Source: Marvania coccoides (taxonomy: Eukaryota > Chlorophyta > Trebouxiophyceae > Chlorellales > Chlorellaceae). From it: a DNA stretch of 64,000 bases. Below, in pieces: positions 45,877-58,154 of this stretch. The notes beneath the pieces were generated by a model. It was given only the letters and a program-made list of their open reading frames with translations, searched no databases and had not been told where the DNA came from. The translations under genes were made by a program, and so were the position numbers. The stretch is from assembly GCA_963854735.1 (NCBI GenBank), contig OY978100.1, positions 1,922,001 through 1,986,000 on the forward strand. The letters are read 5' to 3'. Positions within the stretch are counted from its first letter, which is position 1, and each line of letters begins with the position of its first letter.

Positions 45877-46308
45877 GAGGTGAACCCAGACGTGAGGCGG
45901 GCCAGATATTTATCGTTTTCCGACTCTACTGGGTAGCATAAAGACCCAATGGTCAGCTCAGCATGGAACCAGCGGCGGATTTTCCTCTAGGGAAAACCTG
46001 CTGTTCATTCTGGCGGCGGAAAATTCTCCCGCCACTGGCCATTGCAACCTCCCTGACGCAAGGCGCAGGCAATTGGTATTTGCATGCGCATGCGCGCGTG
46101 TCGGGTTACAGGGCTCAACCTCCATGCCCTTTTTTTGAAGAGTTGACTTTGACCAACAAACAGAAAAATAAAAATTACGTTAAAGCAGCGAGGTTTCACA
46201 TTAAAAGAAGAATATTAATGACCAAGAGCACACGATGTCCAGATTTTCGCTATCTAAATAAAATAACAAGTACCTTTTCCCCTCTTTTTTCATTTAAATT
46301 TAAAGGAG
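45877..46308. promoter_or_regulatory. Divergent promoter GTP cyclohydrolase II / histone deacetylase
   Basis: This is 432 bases between the outermost starts. The 3' end just before the deacetylase ATG is AT-rich and pyrimidine-rich (TTTTTTCATTTAAATTTAAAG), which could be an acceptor of a non-coding leader intron. No other feature is visible. Confidence 0.4.
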
Positions 46309-47547
46309 ATGCGTCCTTTGCTGGTAGCGTTGGCTCCTGCGGCCGCCCACCAGTACCCTGAACACCTTGAGTGCCCACAGCGCGTCGAATCCATCCAAGC
46401 CTCCCTCTCACGCGACCCTGAGCTGCAGCGCGCCATCCGTTTTTTTGACGCGGCCACCCCGCTCATAGCTGAAGATCTGGAGGCTGTGCACTCCACAGAA
46501 TACCTCGAGAACCTAACGACAACTATAGGGGCAATCTCCAGCGCTGCAAATGTGGCATTACGCGATCCAAAGGACCCTGATGGTCCGACATATGCCACAG
46601 CCGCTTCCTACCACTCCGCCCTTCACGCAGCCTCCACCGCAGCCGCACTGGTGCGCGCTGTAGCAGCAGGGAATGTGCCTACCGCCGCCTTCAGCGCGTG
46701 CCGGCCTCCTGGCCACCACGCCACTTCCAACGAGTTCATGGGCTTTTGCCTGTTGAATTCGGTGGCTATTGCAGCACGCTACGCCCAAAACCACCTGAAA
46801 ATGCCGCGGGTGGCCATTGTTGATTTTGACGTGCACCATGGCAACGGCACACAGGACATTTTCTATGCCGACGGCAGCGTTTTATTCATCGATATTCACA
46901 GGGATGGCGTTTGGCCGGGCAGTGGCACAGCAGCAGAGACTGGGGAGGGAGCGGGCGCAGGCGCCACTGTAAACGTGCCTTTGCCCGAAGGGGCCGGCCA
47001 TTGCGCGGCGTTGAGCGCGTTGCAACGGGTGGTGACGCCGACGCTGCGGCGGTTTCGTCCTGATTTAATTCTCATCAGCGCTGGATTCGACGCCCATTAC
47101 AGGTATGGTTGGTACAACTTTCTTAACAATACTTATAAATGCATTTTTTTAAAATCATATGAAGAGCTTTGCTGTGTGTATTGGTGAAACGAAAAGAATG
47201 CTAATGCATTTCACCCCCCCCCCCCCCCCATCTTTCTGCGCAGAGATCCGCTCGAATGCCTGCAGTATCAGAACGGCACCTACCACGCCCTCACAGAAGG
47301 AATTCTGGGGGTAGCCAGCGAAGTGTGCGGTGGTCGGTGCGTGGCTGTTTTGGAGGGGGGGTACGACTTGACGGCGGTGGGGGAGGCAGCAGCGGAAATG
47401 GCACGGGCGCTGGCTGGGCTGCCCTCCGCAGCGACCATTGTGCCCCCAGAGCAAATGCCCAGGCCGGAACCCACCGCTGCGGTGGATGCTGCCCTGTCGC
47501 AAGTCCAGAAACTCCACTCGTTGAAAAGCAGCAAAATTAACCTTTAA
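46309..47547 (+). CDS. Histone deacetylase, zinc-dependent (class II/HDA14-like)
   Basis: Two exons, 46309-47102 and 47244-47547, encode 365 residues, about a single catalytic domain. Motifs: HPER-like HLECPQRVESI at 19-29, CRPPGHHA (131-138, catalytic His136/His137), VDFDVHHGNGTQD (zinc ligands D174 and H176), ISAGFDAHYRDPLECLQYQ across the exon junction (third zinc-ligand Asp), and LEGGYDL. It removes acetyl groups from lysines; the spacing fits arginase-fold class II/HDA14-like and bacterial acetylpolyamine-hydrolase-related enzymes, and a non-histone substrate is possible. No transit peptide or nuclear signal is evident. The intron contains a 16-base poly-C run (47214-47229) close to the acceptor. 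It is convergent with GCP5, with only 92 bases between stop codons. Confidence 0.92.
47214..47229. repeat. Poly-C run of 16 bases inside the deacetylase intron
   Basis: Sixteen consecutive C bases end 14 bases before the acceptor TCTGCGCAG. It serves as, or abuts, the polypyrimidine tract. Confidence 0.95.
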
Positions 47548-47639
47548 TGTTAAAAAACTAAGAAATACGAAGTTTAAATACACATTATCGTCGAACAATA
47601 CTTGCATATATCAGTCCGTTAATCTCTACTGCGCCACTG

Positions 47640-50600
47640 TTACGCCTGCTGCGGCCACCGCCCGTCGGCATCTAACGCCGCCAGCAGCGCCCTGGCTTCA
47701 TCGCCGTGCGCGCCAGCCTCGCTGGCCAGCCCAGCCACCAGCTCAAACAGCCGCTTCCGGTGAGTGGCAAACTCGCGCTCCGATCCCGCAATTGACGCAG
47801 CCAGGCTGCGCAGAATGAGGATCTGCTGCTCCGCAGCCTGCCCCTCGCCCTCCCTCTCTGCCACCAGCGCCGCTGCCTTGCGCGCCTGCGCCAGCAGGAT
47901 GCAGTGCCGCAGGGCGGCGTCCAGGGCAGCTATGAGCGACGCAGGCCCCCCAGGAATGCCCAACAAGCAAGCTTGCTGCAGGCGGTGCGCGTAGTCTCGA
48001 CAGCACTGTTGCATGGCTGCTAGAGACCCACACGCGGCGATGTCGCGCTGCAACTGAGTGCCAGCACCCTCTAGCCGTGTCATGGCGTAGGTCTGCGCCA
48101 CGGAAGCCACGTGCAGCATCTCCTGCTGCGCTGCGCGTGAAAAATGAAACACCGACGAAACTGCTGCCGCGGTGGGGGAACGCTGCTTGGGAGCTGATTT
48201 CCAGCCTGCTGCGCGTGCTGCAGTCAGCGACTGCGTCACCCACCGCAGCTGCAGCGACAGCGTGTGCAGCCGGGTGTGCAGCCGCAGCAGGGGCGCATCG
48301 GCCAATAGACACAGCGGGAAAGCAGGCCGCACTTCCAGCTCCACTCTCGTCAAAGCTGCCAGCATGCTGCTGCTGGTGTTGGCAGCAGCGGTCTGCGAAG
48401 GAGATGCGTACGGCGCGCCGCTCCACTCCTGCGTAATCTCCACCGATGCAGCGGCAATGCCTGCCAGGGCAGCGCCTCCGACGGCCAACGCCTCTTGCAG
48501 CGCTGCATTGAGCTCAAAGGGGGAAACGCCGTCCACGCCGCGGGAGGTGCTGCTGTGCGCCAGCAGGTGCTGCACGAAGGGCTCAAGCTCGGGCCCTGCA
48601 GCGCCAGCCAGACACTGCAGCGAGGTGAGTTGGTTGAGCAGCCCCGCCGCCATAACTGCAGCGCAGGCGCGGCTCTCCGTTGCATGAATGCGCTGCTGGA
48701 TCGGCAGCAGCAGGCAGCGCTCCATAAGCACGCGCAGCGGCAGCGACGTTGCCCACGACTCAGACTCAGAGGGCAGCAACGACGGAGCGCCAGCAGCAGC
48801 AATATGGGAATGACCAATGTTGCTGCTGCGGTACGCTTCAAACCATCCTTTTCCAGATGCGGCTGCTGCGATTGACGCTACCCCTGCTGTTGGCATGCCA
48901 GGGAATTGCTGTGCCTGCTGCTGCCGCTGCTGAGCTTCTATCCCGTCCAGGCTCAGTGCTGCAGCCGTGCGATGGTAAAGCGCGGCCCATTCCCCGCCAA
49001 TGGCGCACCCAGACCACGGCCAAAGGCCAGAGGCTGCGCTTTCCTCCAAATCTCGCGCGTTCTGCCACTGCCACTTCGAAACTTCGGGAGAAGCCGCCGT
49101 CGCCGCAGCCGCCGCTCCATTGCTTGGCTGGGGCGATTCTTTGGAGGTGAAAAACTCGGCAGAAGTGGCTTCAGCTCTGCCCGCTTTGGCCTGCGCCACC
49201 CGTGCAGTGGAAGCCCGTCGCATGGCCGCGCCAATGGGATGCCCTCCTGGCAGCTGCCCCCGCCCTTTAAAGAAAGCAGCAGCAGCAGTACCACCGCCCT
49301 CTAAAGAAAGATACAAATCATCAGCGGTGGTAGTGGCACCCCCACTTCTGCCCTCAGTGCCGTCAAGCGCAGCGGCAGCAGTACTTGTAGTAGCAGTACC
49401 GCCGTCGTAGAAAGCAGTGGCTGCGGGACACAGCGAGGCTGCTGGGAGGCCCAACGGGGTGGCAGGCACAGGCGGGAGGTCCAGCAGATCCTCACACAGC
49501 GGCGCTAGCAGAGGGCCGCCCTTCCCGCGGGCCACAGCCGCCTCCCATTCTTCTCTGCACTGCCCGGCGCCGGAGGAGTCTTTCGAAGGGTCGAAATTCA
49601 GTGCAGAAGAGACGGGGGAGGGCTGTGGCTGGGAGTTTATGGGTTCCAGGGCCCAGGTGCGGCTGAGAAGGGCGCTGGGGAGCGGCAGAGCTGCGGGGTC
49701 GGTTGCGAATTGCCCTGAAGGTGTGGTGGCATGGCGGCTGCGGGACACAAGACTGGAAAGCGCGGCACAAAACTCGGCATGGAGCTCAGGAAGGTCAAGC
49801 ACGGCGTCTGGAGACGTAGCGCGTTGCCCCCCACCGCCTTGCTGCTGTTTGATGCCCACCGTGGCGAGGCCAGCCTCCAAAATTTGGGCCGCCACTGCTG
49901 CCACTGCAGCGGGGGCAGCCACGCTGCCGTCGTCTTTCTTCTCCAGCTCGTACCCGTCCCTCCAGAAACCACCATGTCCGCCACTTTCACCGCCCTCCAG
50001 GACCCCTGCTGTCGCCGCCCCTCCGGTGTGTGGGCGTTTCTGAATGAAAAATTCAGGGGGCGCTCGCCGTAAAGAGCCATGCCGCAGCCAGTCGTCTATC
50101 GCGTCCAAAGTGGGCTTCATTGCAGCGGCGTGCACCTCCGCCAGCAGCCCAGCCGCCAGCCCGCCCTGCAGCCCTGGCCTCATCATTGCCTCGCCTAGTG
50201 CCGCCTCCACCGCATCCAACACCGTTGCTGCGGTGGCCGCAGCGCTGCCCTGCCACTGGCACTGCGCTACTACCGGATGAAGGGCCGCTACCTGCCGCCC
50301 AATGAGCACCAGCTGCAATCGCAGCTCCACTAAAGACGTGGGAGCTTGGCCAGGGCCTCGCTGCTTCATGCTGGCCTCTAGGGCCACCAGCTGCCCCCGT
50401 ACCGCCTGCACCTGCTGCGCCACTATGGCGGCGAAGGCTGCCACCGTGGGCAACGCGCGCAGAGCCCGCAGACCTAGAGAAATGAAGGGAAGCAGCAAAA
50501 AAATTGACTATTAATAATAACAAAAAAAATCAATCAATAATGCGAGGCGAAAATCAAGCTCATATTAACCCATAATGTTTGGAATAAAACAAACTCAAAA

Positions 50601-51939
50601 CTTCAATTTCCAAATATAGGCTTGTGATTTTCAACATAAGCATGTATTGCAGAAATAATAAAAAAGTTCGCCGTCGCACCTGCTTCGCTTTCTTCCCCAA
50701 ACGCCACCCAGTCGCAGAACGTCTTGAGCTGCCGCAGGTGGGTCGCCAGCGTGGCGAAGCGCTCCAGCAGAGCTGCAGCGGTGGCGGGCGCGCAGTCTGG
50801 GGTGTGCACGCCATGTCTCCCTCGGTACGCTTGCACCGCTGCGTCAAATATGAATGCAGGGCCGGGCTGGGACACACCCTTGAGCATATCAATAACCTGG
50901 AAAAACGGAATGCGCGTATTACTAAAAAGGTGGTTGGGGGAACGAGAGGAAAAAAACACAGGAAAGCAGCTGCGTTGATTAAGTAATAAATAAGGGAATA
51001 AAAAATAAGCTAGTAATTAAGTACCTGGGCGGCGAGGGCGGCGTCAGAGCAGCATAGACGGGGGTCCAAGTGGCGCGCAGGGTGGCCTCCGCTCGCTTTT
51101 GCCGCCAGCCACACTGACAGAGACGTGGGCCCATATGGATTCTTCCGCCTGCCGCGCTGCTCCAGCAGCCGCGGGGAGGGGCGCAGGCCCGGCCAGCGGC
51201 GGTGCTGTCTGCTCGCTGCAGGCAGCGGCGTCAGAAACCCGCCGTCAGCAGGCATTATCTCGCCGCCACCGCCGCCCCGCTCTAGAAGGGAAGCCGCTGG
51301 CGAGCTCCGCTGCGCAGCGGAAGCACCGCCAGATCCATCGCCCTCAAGTGACGCAGATCCGCCTGAATCTCTCCTTTCGAAGGCGTTTCTTCTGCCCCCG
51401 GCGTCGTCGGCTTCTTCCCCTTCGTCTCCACTCCACTGCGACAAGTCGTCGTCTGGGCTGTACGGGATCGCCGTCTGCCACCACTCGTCCTCGCTGCCCG
51501 CCGGCTCGTCATCCCACTCGAACAGCGGATTCTGCCGTGGCGGCGATGGCAGCCGCTGCTGCTGTAGCGGGTTGGACGGCGCCAGCGCCAGCAGCGCAGG
51601 GTCCAGCTGGGTGTGCAGCGCATTGCGGGACGCAGCAAGGAGGAAGGAAAGCACCCGCGAGGGAAAATCGAGCTGGGAGGAGGGCAGGTCTAAAGAAATG
51701 AGCCGATGGGCGAGCGCTGATAGAACAGTCGCTTTGTCGAACTGGGCGTCGTCTTGGATGCGCTCGGTGAGGTGAAGGAGGTCAGAGTCGACGACCGAGG
51801 GGTTGGTGTCCAGGAAGGAGTGGAAATCTGCCTGGTCTTTGCAGGAGCGGGCGAGCGTGTCAAACCGAGGGTGGGGGCCGACGACCGACAGCACCAGCTG
51901 CTCCAGCAGCTCTGCGCGGCGCTGCTTGAGGCTGCTCAT
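47640..51939 (-). CDS. GCP5: Gamma-tubulin complex component 5 (GCP5)
   Basis: Three exons (51939-51025, 50896-50680, 50473-47640) encode 1321 residues. The N-terminal 170 residues are helical and divergent and are followed by a long Ser/Gly/Asp-rich disordered part (SPDDDLSQWSGDEGEEADD). The GRIP1 region contains VSQPGPAFIFDAAVQAYRGR, then a helical set ending TLDAIDDWLRHGSLRRAPPEFFIQ, a hallmark of GCP5 (DEWIVHGHLWDGAREFIIQR in animals). FWRDGYELEKKDDG follows. GRIP2 includes PLRVLMERCLLLPIQQRI and the C-terminal helical domain with LHTLSLQLRWVTQSL. It takes part in gamma-tubulin ring complexes that nucleate microtubules. Between GRIP1 and GRIP2 lie about 300 residues of low-complexity sequence with Ala, Thr and Gly runs, longer than usual. 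GCP5 versus GCP6 is settled by the DWLRHG/FFIQ block, but not with certainty. Confidence 0.87.
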
Positions 51940-52371
51940 TAAGGGGTTATTTGTTCGAGCATTTTAAAGCGCGTTTTCATACATGATTGCTACTGTCCGC
52001 GGAAGTGATTACAAAAAATCTTAAAATAAATAAATTTTCACGAGTCACGATCGCGCATCTCTCTCATGTGCGTAATGTCGATGGTCATATTCAGCGCAGA
52101 TTTAATATATATAAATTTGTTCACACTCCCTCAAGTGCCCGTTTTTCTTCGCAAGGAAATATTTCAAATTTATTTTCTAAATCAGTTCTTACACAGTGTT
52201 TTTTTGTTTATTCTTTAACATTCAACTCTAAAACCCGTGCAAACTTTTGAACAAGCATCTCGCTACGCACACGGATTTTCCTACGTTTCTTTCGAATTTC
52301 CACATCAATCCAACCGCTGTTTTGCTGACAATCTTCTCCTAGCGGCAAGCGCAGCTAAACAACCTATAGAT
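51940..52371. promoter_or_regulatory. Divergent promoter GCP5 / SKA2-like
   Basis: This is 432 AT-rich bases between two mitotic genes transcribed apart, which could give cell-cycle co-expression. The codons before 52372 are in frame but lack an ATG with coding character. Confidence 0.4.
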
Positions 52372-52821
52372 ATGGCCCGGCTGAACGAAGGTTGCGAGGT
52401 GTTCATCGCGTCGCTAGAGAAGGCACAAGCGGAGCTTGACTTTGTCGCCAACCGCCTGGAGGAGGAGTTTGCCACCCGCTCCAAGGGAGGCGCCGTCAAC
52501 CCCCTGGACTTGCTGCAGCGCATTCATAAGCTGCGAAACGATCTTCCTGTGCTGGCTCAGGAGTGCGCTGAGGTGCTGGAGGCCAAGCAGGAGTGCGCGG
52601 ATGCAGCCAAGCACTACCTGACTGCCAACACCGCGGACGTGGGTCGGCTGCAGCGGCGGGCTGGCATCCCCGAGGGAGGCGACGACGGCGAAGCAATGCA
52701 AGCCTTCCTGAGGGCGGTGGACGAGCTGGAGGCGAAGCTGCGGCTGGGAGCGCCGGGCGGAGCAGCAGGGCTCACCCGGGCGGAGCTCAACGAGGCGGTG
52801 GTGAGCAGCGTCGTGGCATGA
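52372..52821 (+). CDS. SKA2: SKA2-like spindle and kinetochore-associated protein
   Basis: A single exon encodes 149 residues. Two coiled-coil helices dominate: residues 13-35 (SLEKAQAELDFVANRLEEEF) and residues 42-80 (NPLDLLQRIHKLRNDLPVLAQECAEVLEAKQE). The layout copies animal SKA2: FQKAESDLDYIQYRLEYEI then NPVTLLKELSVIKSRY. A third helical stretch (AKHYLTANTADVGRLQRRAGI) matches the ICATVKKTMNMIQKLQKQTDL part. The SKA complex (SKA1-SKA2-SKA3) tracks microtubules at kinetochores. The C-terminus (SVVA and upstream) diverges. The chosen start is the first ATG; the frame is open upstream but lacks another ATG near. A gene without introns among intron-rich neighbours is unusual here (MED7 is the other). 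The gene lies divergent from GCP5, another microtubule gene. Coiled coils can mislead, so the call is moderate. Confidence 0.68.
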   Translation: MARLNEGCEVFIASLEKAQAELDFVANRLEEEFATRSKGGAVNPLDLLQRIHKLRNDLPVLAQECAEVLEAKQECADAAKHYLTANTADVGRLQRRAGIPEGGDDGEAMQAFLRAVDELEAKLRLGAPGGAAGLTRAELNEAVVSSVVA

Positions 52822-53615
52822 AGAAGTACGAAAATGCTAGCGAGCGGGCATTTTTTTTTTTTGGACGTTTTTTAACCTCATTGTACTATCAGGACGTTTT
52901 CCTTTTTTGTGTGTAAAATTAAAATCGACAACGACAATTTGGCTGGAAGAATGTATCATTGGTAGCAGGAAAGAGGAAACGAGGCGGACGGCGAGTGGAG
53001 GTCTTCCATCTCGATAGAAGCTCGCTGGCGAGTGAGTGCGCTGAAATTTAATTTAATTTGTTTTCAAGAGAGATACAAATACAAAATAAGTCAGTTCCCC
53101 TTCTCTGCATGAAACGAGATACAAACGTACATACATACATTACAGGGTTTAAATTACACACAAAAGGCAGGGATGCGCGCTCTCTAGGGCTGATACTCGT
53201 GAGGAAACCCAGCAGCCTTGACACTCCCCCCCCCCCCGCTCACCTCTCTGATGCTTTCAGACGCCTTCCCTTTGTATCCCCACTGCAAACGCGCCGTCAC
53301 CAGCCTCTGTGTGATGTGTTGTTGAGGGGGAACGAAATATTACAAGCCAATTACTGGCTGCATTATGCGTAGAGTAAGAAAATGCTGGGGTGGTATCCAA
53401 AGAAAGATTGTTTCCTTTAAAATCGTTGGTGCTGTTCTTGTTGTAACCGCTTAAAAGAAATACCGCCAGGGGGTCGCCATCTCTTCCCCCCCCGACACCA
53501 ATAAACTATCCATTTCTACATCCGAAAAACACACACTAGGCAGCAGCAGCAACAGCAGCGGAGCACCCAGCTGGCCAATTCTTTTCCGACCAGTTAGGCA
53601 CTAGCCACTTGCCGC
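52822..53615. other. Convergent 3' region with homopolymer runs
   Basis: This 794-base interval between SKA2 and PetC has a T-run near 52850-52862 and a C-run near 53227-53238. No gene is supported; a 104-codon ORF at 53058 has no domain or codon bias. Confidence 0.5.
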
Positions 53616-54759
53616 TTACTTCCACCAGGGCTCCAGACCGGTGCGGAAGTCGGTCTCGGTCCACTGGGACAGCACAACGATGTCGTCCACGATGTCGGCA
53701 TGGGACAGAGCCAGCGACAGAGGGGCGGGGCCGCGGACCTTCTTGCCCTGGAAATCGTACTGGGAGCCGTGGCAAGGGCACATGAACTTGTTCTCGGCCT
53801 GCAATTCAGGGGGGGGAAGTGAGCGTTGTTAATTAACACAGATTTTTGTGGAATTTTAAGAGTGTTTCTCCCAATTTTAGAGCGCTAAAATGCGGGCGAG
53901 CTGCGCCACGTGGTGCACTATTTGTTTCTCACGTTGTTCCAGGGCACGACACATCCCAGGTGGGTGCACACTGCGTTGATGCCGTACTTCTCGATGACAC
54001 CCTCGTTGGTCACCACCAGGTAGGTGGCATCGCCCTTAAGGCCCTGCACCAGGCTGCGGTCGCCGGCCTTGTGGGTCGTCAGCCACTCGGAAGATTTCAC
54101 CTGAAGAAAGTATATCGAAATGTGCACAGGCGTGAGTTGATGGGATCTAGCAGCTGAACTGTGTATAGATGCGGTGCTTTCATCCAGTTCCAAGCCGCAT
54201 TGCATATGGCACCCACGTCATTGCCCAGCGCGTCCTTGGCCACCTGGCCTCCGGCACCGCCGCCAACCTGCGCGGGGAAAACAATGGGCGGCAAGTAATT
54301 AATATCTCTGGCCATTATTTTCGCGTTCCGACTCCTCCAGAAGGTGTTTTCTCTTCCATTTGATGTGTTGAGAGAAAAAGAGACCGCCAACAGGAGGGGC
54401 AGAGCAGCAAGAGAGGGGTCTCGAAGCAGCGCAGCTGCAGAAAGAGTGGCTCACCTTGGGGGGAGCGAAGAAGTAGGCGTAGGGGCCCAGCATAGAGGTA
54501 GCCTGCAAATGGAAAGCAATTGGGGTGAATTGGTGGTCCAGGCCCACAGATATTTGTGTTTAGTTTCGTTCATCAATCTTACTGGCAATCCGATGGCTCC
54601 CAAGAGCAGCAGGTTCATGATGCCACGCTTCTCCGGAGTGGGGACATCCTCGGCGGCAATGGCACCGGCGCGGACAACCAGGGGAGACCGTGCAGCCCGG
54701 GATGAGGGCCGCACACTGGTGGCGCTGAAAGCGCTGGCGCGAGAGGGGGCCGCAATCAT
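53616..54759 (-). CDS. PETC: Cytochrome b6f Rieske iron-sulfur protein, plastid
   Basis: Five exons (54759-54583, 54502-54455, 54267-54217, 54100-53933, 53798-53616) encode 208 residues, the normal length. The leader [20 protein letters not shown] then [15 protein letters not shown] is a stroma-targeting peptide. The membrane anchor is [24 protein letters not shown], split by an intron. Then come the flexible hinge [16 protein letters not shown] and the 2Fe-2S domain. Box I is C137-T-H139-L-G-C142 and box II is C155-P-C157-H158-G-S; C137, H139, C155 and H158 bind the cluster and C142-C157 form a disulfide. The protein carries electrons from plastoquinol to cytochrome f and ends in WWK. The second and third exons are 48 and 51 bases, so the gene is finely split. 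It is the best evidence that the genome is photosynthetic. Confidence 0.98.
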
Positions 54760-55088
54760 GATGTAGTTTTGGTTGGCTTCTGATTGAAAATGAAAACGAA
54801 GTGGGATGGTTGAATGCGCGGTGGAATCAAAGGCTCTTATCTCAGAGGTACATGGTGAGGTACACATTCCCAGACCGAACGTTTTTGTTTTGTCTTGCAA
54901 ATAATAATTGCATATAAATTAACAAAACATACAAGGTTGAAGTGCGGCGCGGCCCCATCGCACTCCAGTTCGTTCCCGATTTCAATACGTCGATCTCCGA
55001 GACATTTTCCACACATGGAACCCCTCTGCGCCCCGTTTTGCCCCCGCCGCCCCCCTGTGCACCTCGCAATCTGCCCCATCTAGACTCA
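54760..55088. promoter_or_regulatory. Divergent promoter PetC / SDP1 lipase
   Basis: This is 329 bases. The right 150 bases are GC-rich and in frame with the lipase, but no ATG is available before 55089, so they are probably its 5' UTR. Confidence 0.4.
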
Positions 55089-58000
55089 ATGCGAGGTGCA
55101 CCTCCGCCCGCCACCTCAAAGGCCTCACTCGGCGACCTCTCTCCGTCTCTGTGGCGCCACCTGCTGTTCGTGGGGCAACCCTTTCGCCTGGCTATCGCTG
55201 CCAACGTCCTCGTAGGCAGAAGCATCCGTTCTCTGGCGTATGACGTCCTCCGCCGCTTCGAACGCCTGCTGGGGTGGCTGTTTGGCCGCCTCCGCCTCCG
55301 CCGGTTTGAAAAGTTCGAGCGGCGGTACTTCCTGGTGCGCCGCTGGCACGCGGCGCTAGCGGTAGTGACGGTGGCCAAGGCGGTGCAGCAGCTTGCCAGG
55401 GCGTGGAGCGAGCGGCGGTCGGGAGAGGCGTTGGAGAAATGCAGGCTGCGGGCGGCCATGCTTGAGGCGCAAGACTTCGAGTGAGTTATTTTGAGACATA
55501 TAAACAGTATTATGACCTATATGAGCGCGTATCGCGTGTATTAATAGTGACGAAAATGTCGCTTTTTTGCCGTCCTCCGCTCATTTTTTTCATATTTTTC
55601 TATGCATGAAACAGGGAGTGGTCTGACGCAGCAGGCAAACTGGAGCAGCTGCTGTCCGTGCGGCGGGACCCCGTGGCGGCGGCCGCACTGGAGTCCCGCC
55701 TCTACGACCGCCGACTGCTGCAGCAGCGGCTGCGGGCGCTGCAGGCGGTGCGGGAGCGCGGCGACCCCTCTGAGATGATGTTTGCGCTGCGGTCTGACCT
55801 GCTGCGCAATCTCGGCAACATTGCCAATCCGGACCTGCACGCCACGCACTTCCAGGCCCCCCGTCCCATCAGAGAGTGAGAAGATGAATTGGGAAAAAAA
55901 TGAGCGCTTCAACTTGCTGGCATTGGCTGCTTGACGAATGAGCCCATGCTGCATTGCTATAACAACTTTGTATGCATGTGCTATTATTGCCCATCTACGT
56001 GCCTCATTTCTCTCTCTCCTCTTTCCCCCCGTCTTGCAGCTACATCAACGAGGTGCGCCTTCACCTGCACACCATCTCCCACTCCCCCACCCCCTCGCTG
56101 GAAGAAAGGCTGGTCTTCCTGAGGGAGACCCGCCACGCGTTTGGACGCACAGCCCTGGTGCTGTCTGGAGGAGGCTCTTTCGGTGCGGTGAAAGAACTGC
56201 CCCGCTGTTTAAATGAGGAATGCCCTCATTTAAATACATATTATATCATTGGTACTGCTCCAAATTAGTCTGTCTACCATTTCACTGATATTCTTTCTTT
56301 GTTCCCAATGTAACCAATCCCATGCAGGCTCTTTCCACCTGGGCGTGGTCAAGGCCCTGCTGGACGCCCAGCTCCTGCCTCGCGTGCTGTCCGGATCAAG
56401 CGCCGGATCCATCGTGGCGGCCCTCATCTGCACCCGCACCGCCGCGGAGCTCATCGAGCTGTTTGACTCCCTGCCAGAGCGTCTCCAGGGCATTGATTTC
56501 TACGCCTCCAACACTGTCACCGCTATTTTCAAACACCTGCTGCTCAAGGGCACCCTGCAGGACCACGGCGTGCTGCAGGAGCGCCTGCAGCGGCTATTGG
56601 GCGAGGTCACTTTTGCAGAAGCCGTGAGTCTCTCATCCCAGCTAAAGTATTTTATTCACGTTTGTTCTCAGGAAAAACATATATTTTATTCAATGAATTC
56701 TGAACCATTTCCCCCATTTTTGATGCGACAGTACGCCCGCAGCGGCCGCATCTTGAACGTATCGGTGTCCGCAGCAGACACATCCGAGCCCCCGCGCCTA
56801 TTAAACTACCTCACGGCCCCCAACGTCATCGTCTGGTCGGCGGTCGCCTGCTCCTCCGCTTTTCCGCTCCTCTTCGCGCCGCAGTCGCTGCTGGCGCGCG
56901 ACGCTCGGGGGCGCGTGGTTCCGTTCTCGGACGCGCCCGCGGGGGAGGCGCAGCGGCGGTGGCGGGACGGCTCCCTGGAGGAGGACCTCCCGATGCGGGG
57001 CCTCAGCGAAATGTTCAACGTAAACTACTTCTTGGTGTCGCAGGTAAATAAACGCGCGCTATTCCTTTCGAATTATCACACTTTTAGTTGAATTTTTGCT
57101 TTAAAACCTCCACACTAACTTTTTCTTTCTTTCTTTCTTTCCCTGCTCTTACTATTACGTGTGTCCGCAGTGCAACCCCTACCTGCTGCCCATCATCGCC
57201 GCCAAGGCCGCCGCCCCCCGCACCCTGGGCACCCTCTGCGAATTTGAGTTCAAGCACCGCTGCAAGCAGCTGCTGGAGTTGGTCCACCCCGGGTTCGGCA
57301 TGGCCAAAGTGCTGAAACTGCTGAGCCAGCCGTGGGAGGGGGACGTCACCATGACGCTGCCCGCCAGCTCCATCAGCGCGGTGAAGGCGGTAGTGAACCT
57401 GAGCCGGGACGACCTGCTGCGCTCGCTGGCAGAGGGCCAACGGGCCGCCTGGGCCAAGCTGTCCGCCATTTCCGCCAACTGCGACGTGGAGGTGGCGCTG
57501 GACGAGTGTCTGAAGCAGCTCATGGCCAGCGCGCGCCGCGCCAAGGCGCGGCTGCACCGCAGGGCGTCCTCGACTGCGCTGGCGGCCGCCGGCGGTGGCG
57601 GCGCCGGTCTGCGAGCTGGGTTCCCCTCCTGGCTGCACCTCCAGGCCCTGGGGCTGCACCACTCCGACTCCCACGATGCCCTGACGGCTGGAACCCCCAC
57701 GTCTCGAGGCACAAACGGCGGCAATGGCGGGATGGCTGATGGAGGGTTTGCGGCAGCGGACAGGTGGGAGCAGGAGACGGCAGTGGCTTCCCCTGGCGTG
57801 GCCCGCATCCCCAGCGCCCCGCAAGTGGACCTGCGGGCCACAGCGGTGCCCGAGGACGCAGAAACCACCCCGGCTGCTGACGACGCGGCAGCAGTGGCGG
57901 CTGCGATCGCTGCCGTGAAGGAGGAAGAGGACGACGTGGATGCGGCGATGGCGGTGCCGCTGGCGGCGGACGCGGTGGGCATTCCTGAGCCGGACGAGGA

Positions 58001-58154
58001 GGACGATTTGGGCCCTGGGGCGATGGCGTTTCCTTACGACGTTGGCATGTCGCTGAACTGCACCGACGATGTGTGGAAGGAGTTGTTCAACGTGGTGCCT
58101 GCCACAACCACCGCCAGCGCTGCCAGCGACGCGCTGGACTACATTGCGCCTTGA
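55089..58154 (+). CDS. SDP1: Patatin-like triacylglycerol lipase, SDP1 type
   Basis: Six exons (55089-55480, 55615-55875, 56040-56182, 56328-56623, 56732-57043, 57171-58154) encode 795 residues. The N-terminal part has a hydrophobic segment and the helical DUF3336 region leading to [18 protein letters not shown]. The patatin core has [18 protein letters not shown] (oxyanion loop), G288-S289-S290-A291-G292 with nucleophile Ser290, and RWRDGSL with Asp443; that Ser/Asp dyad is intact. [21 protein letters not shown] matches plant SDP1 (LKELFNVNHFIVSQANPH). It starts breakdown of stored oil on lipid bodies and is linked to peroxisomal beta-oxidation. The donor at 56183 is GTGCGG, but only that join gives GSFGSFHLG. 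The last exon adds an acidic Ala-rich tail ending in [12 protein letters not shown]. The start codon is the first available ATG. Confidence 0.94.

Noticed and set aside
52237..52371. Extension of the SKA2-like frame to 52237
   Set aside because: The added codons lack an ATG and their composition is that of a leader, not coding sequence.
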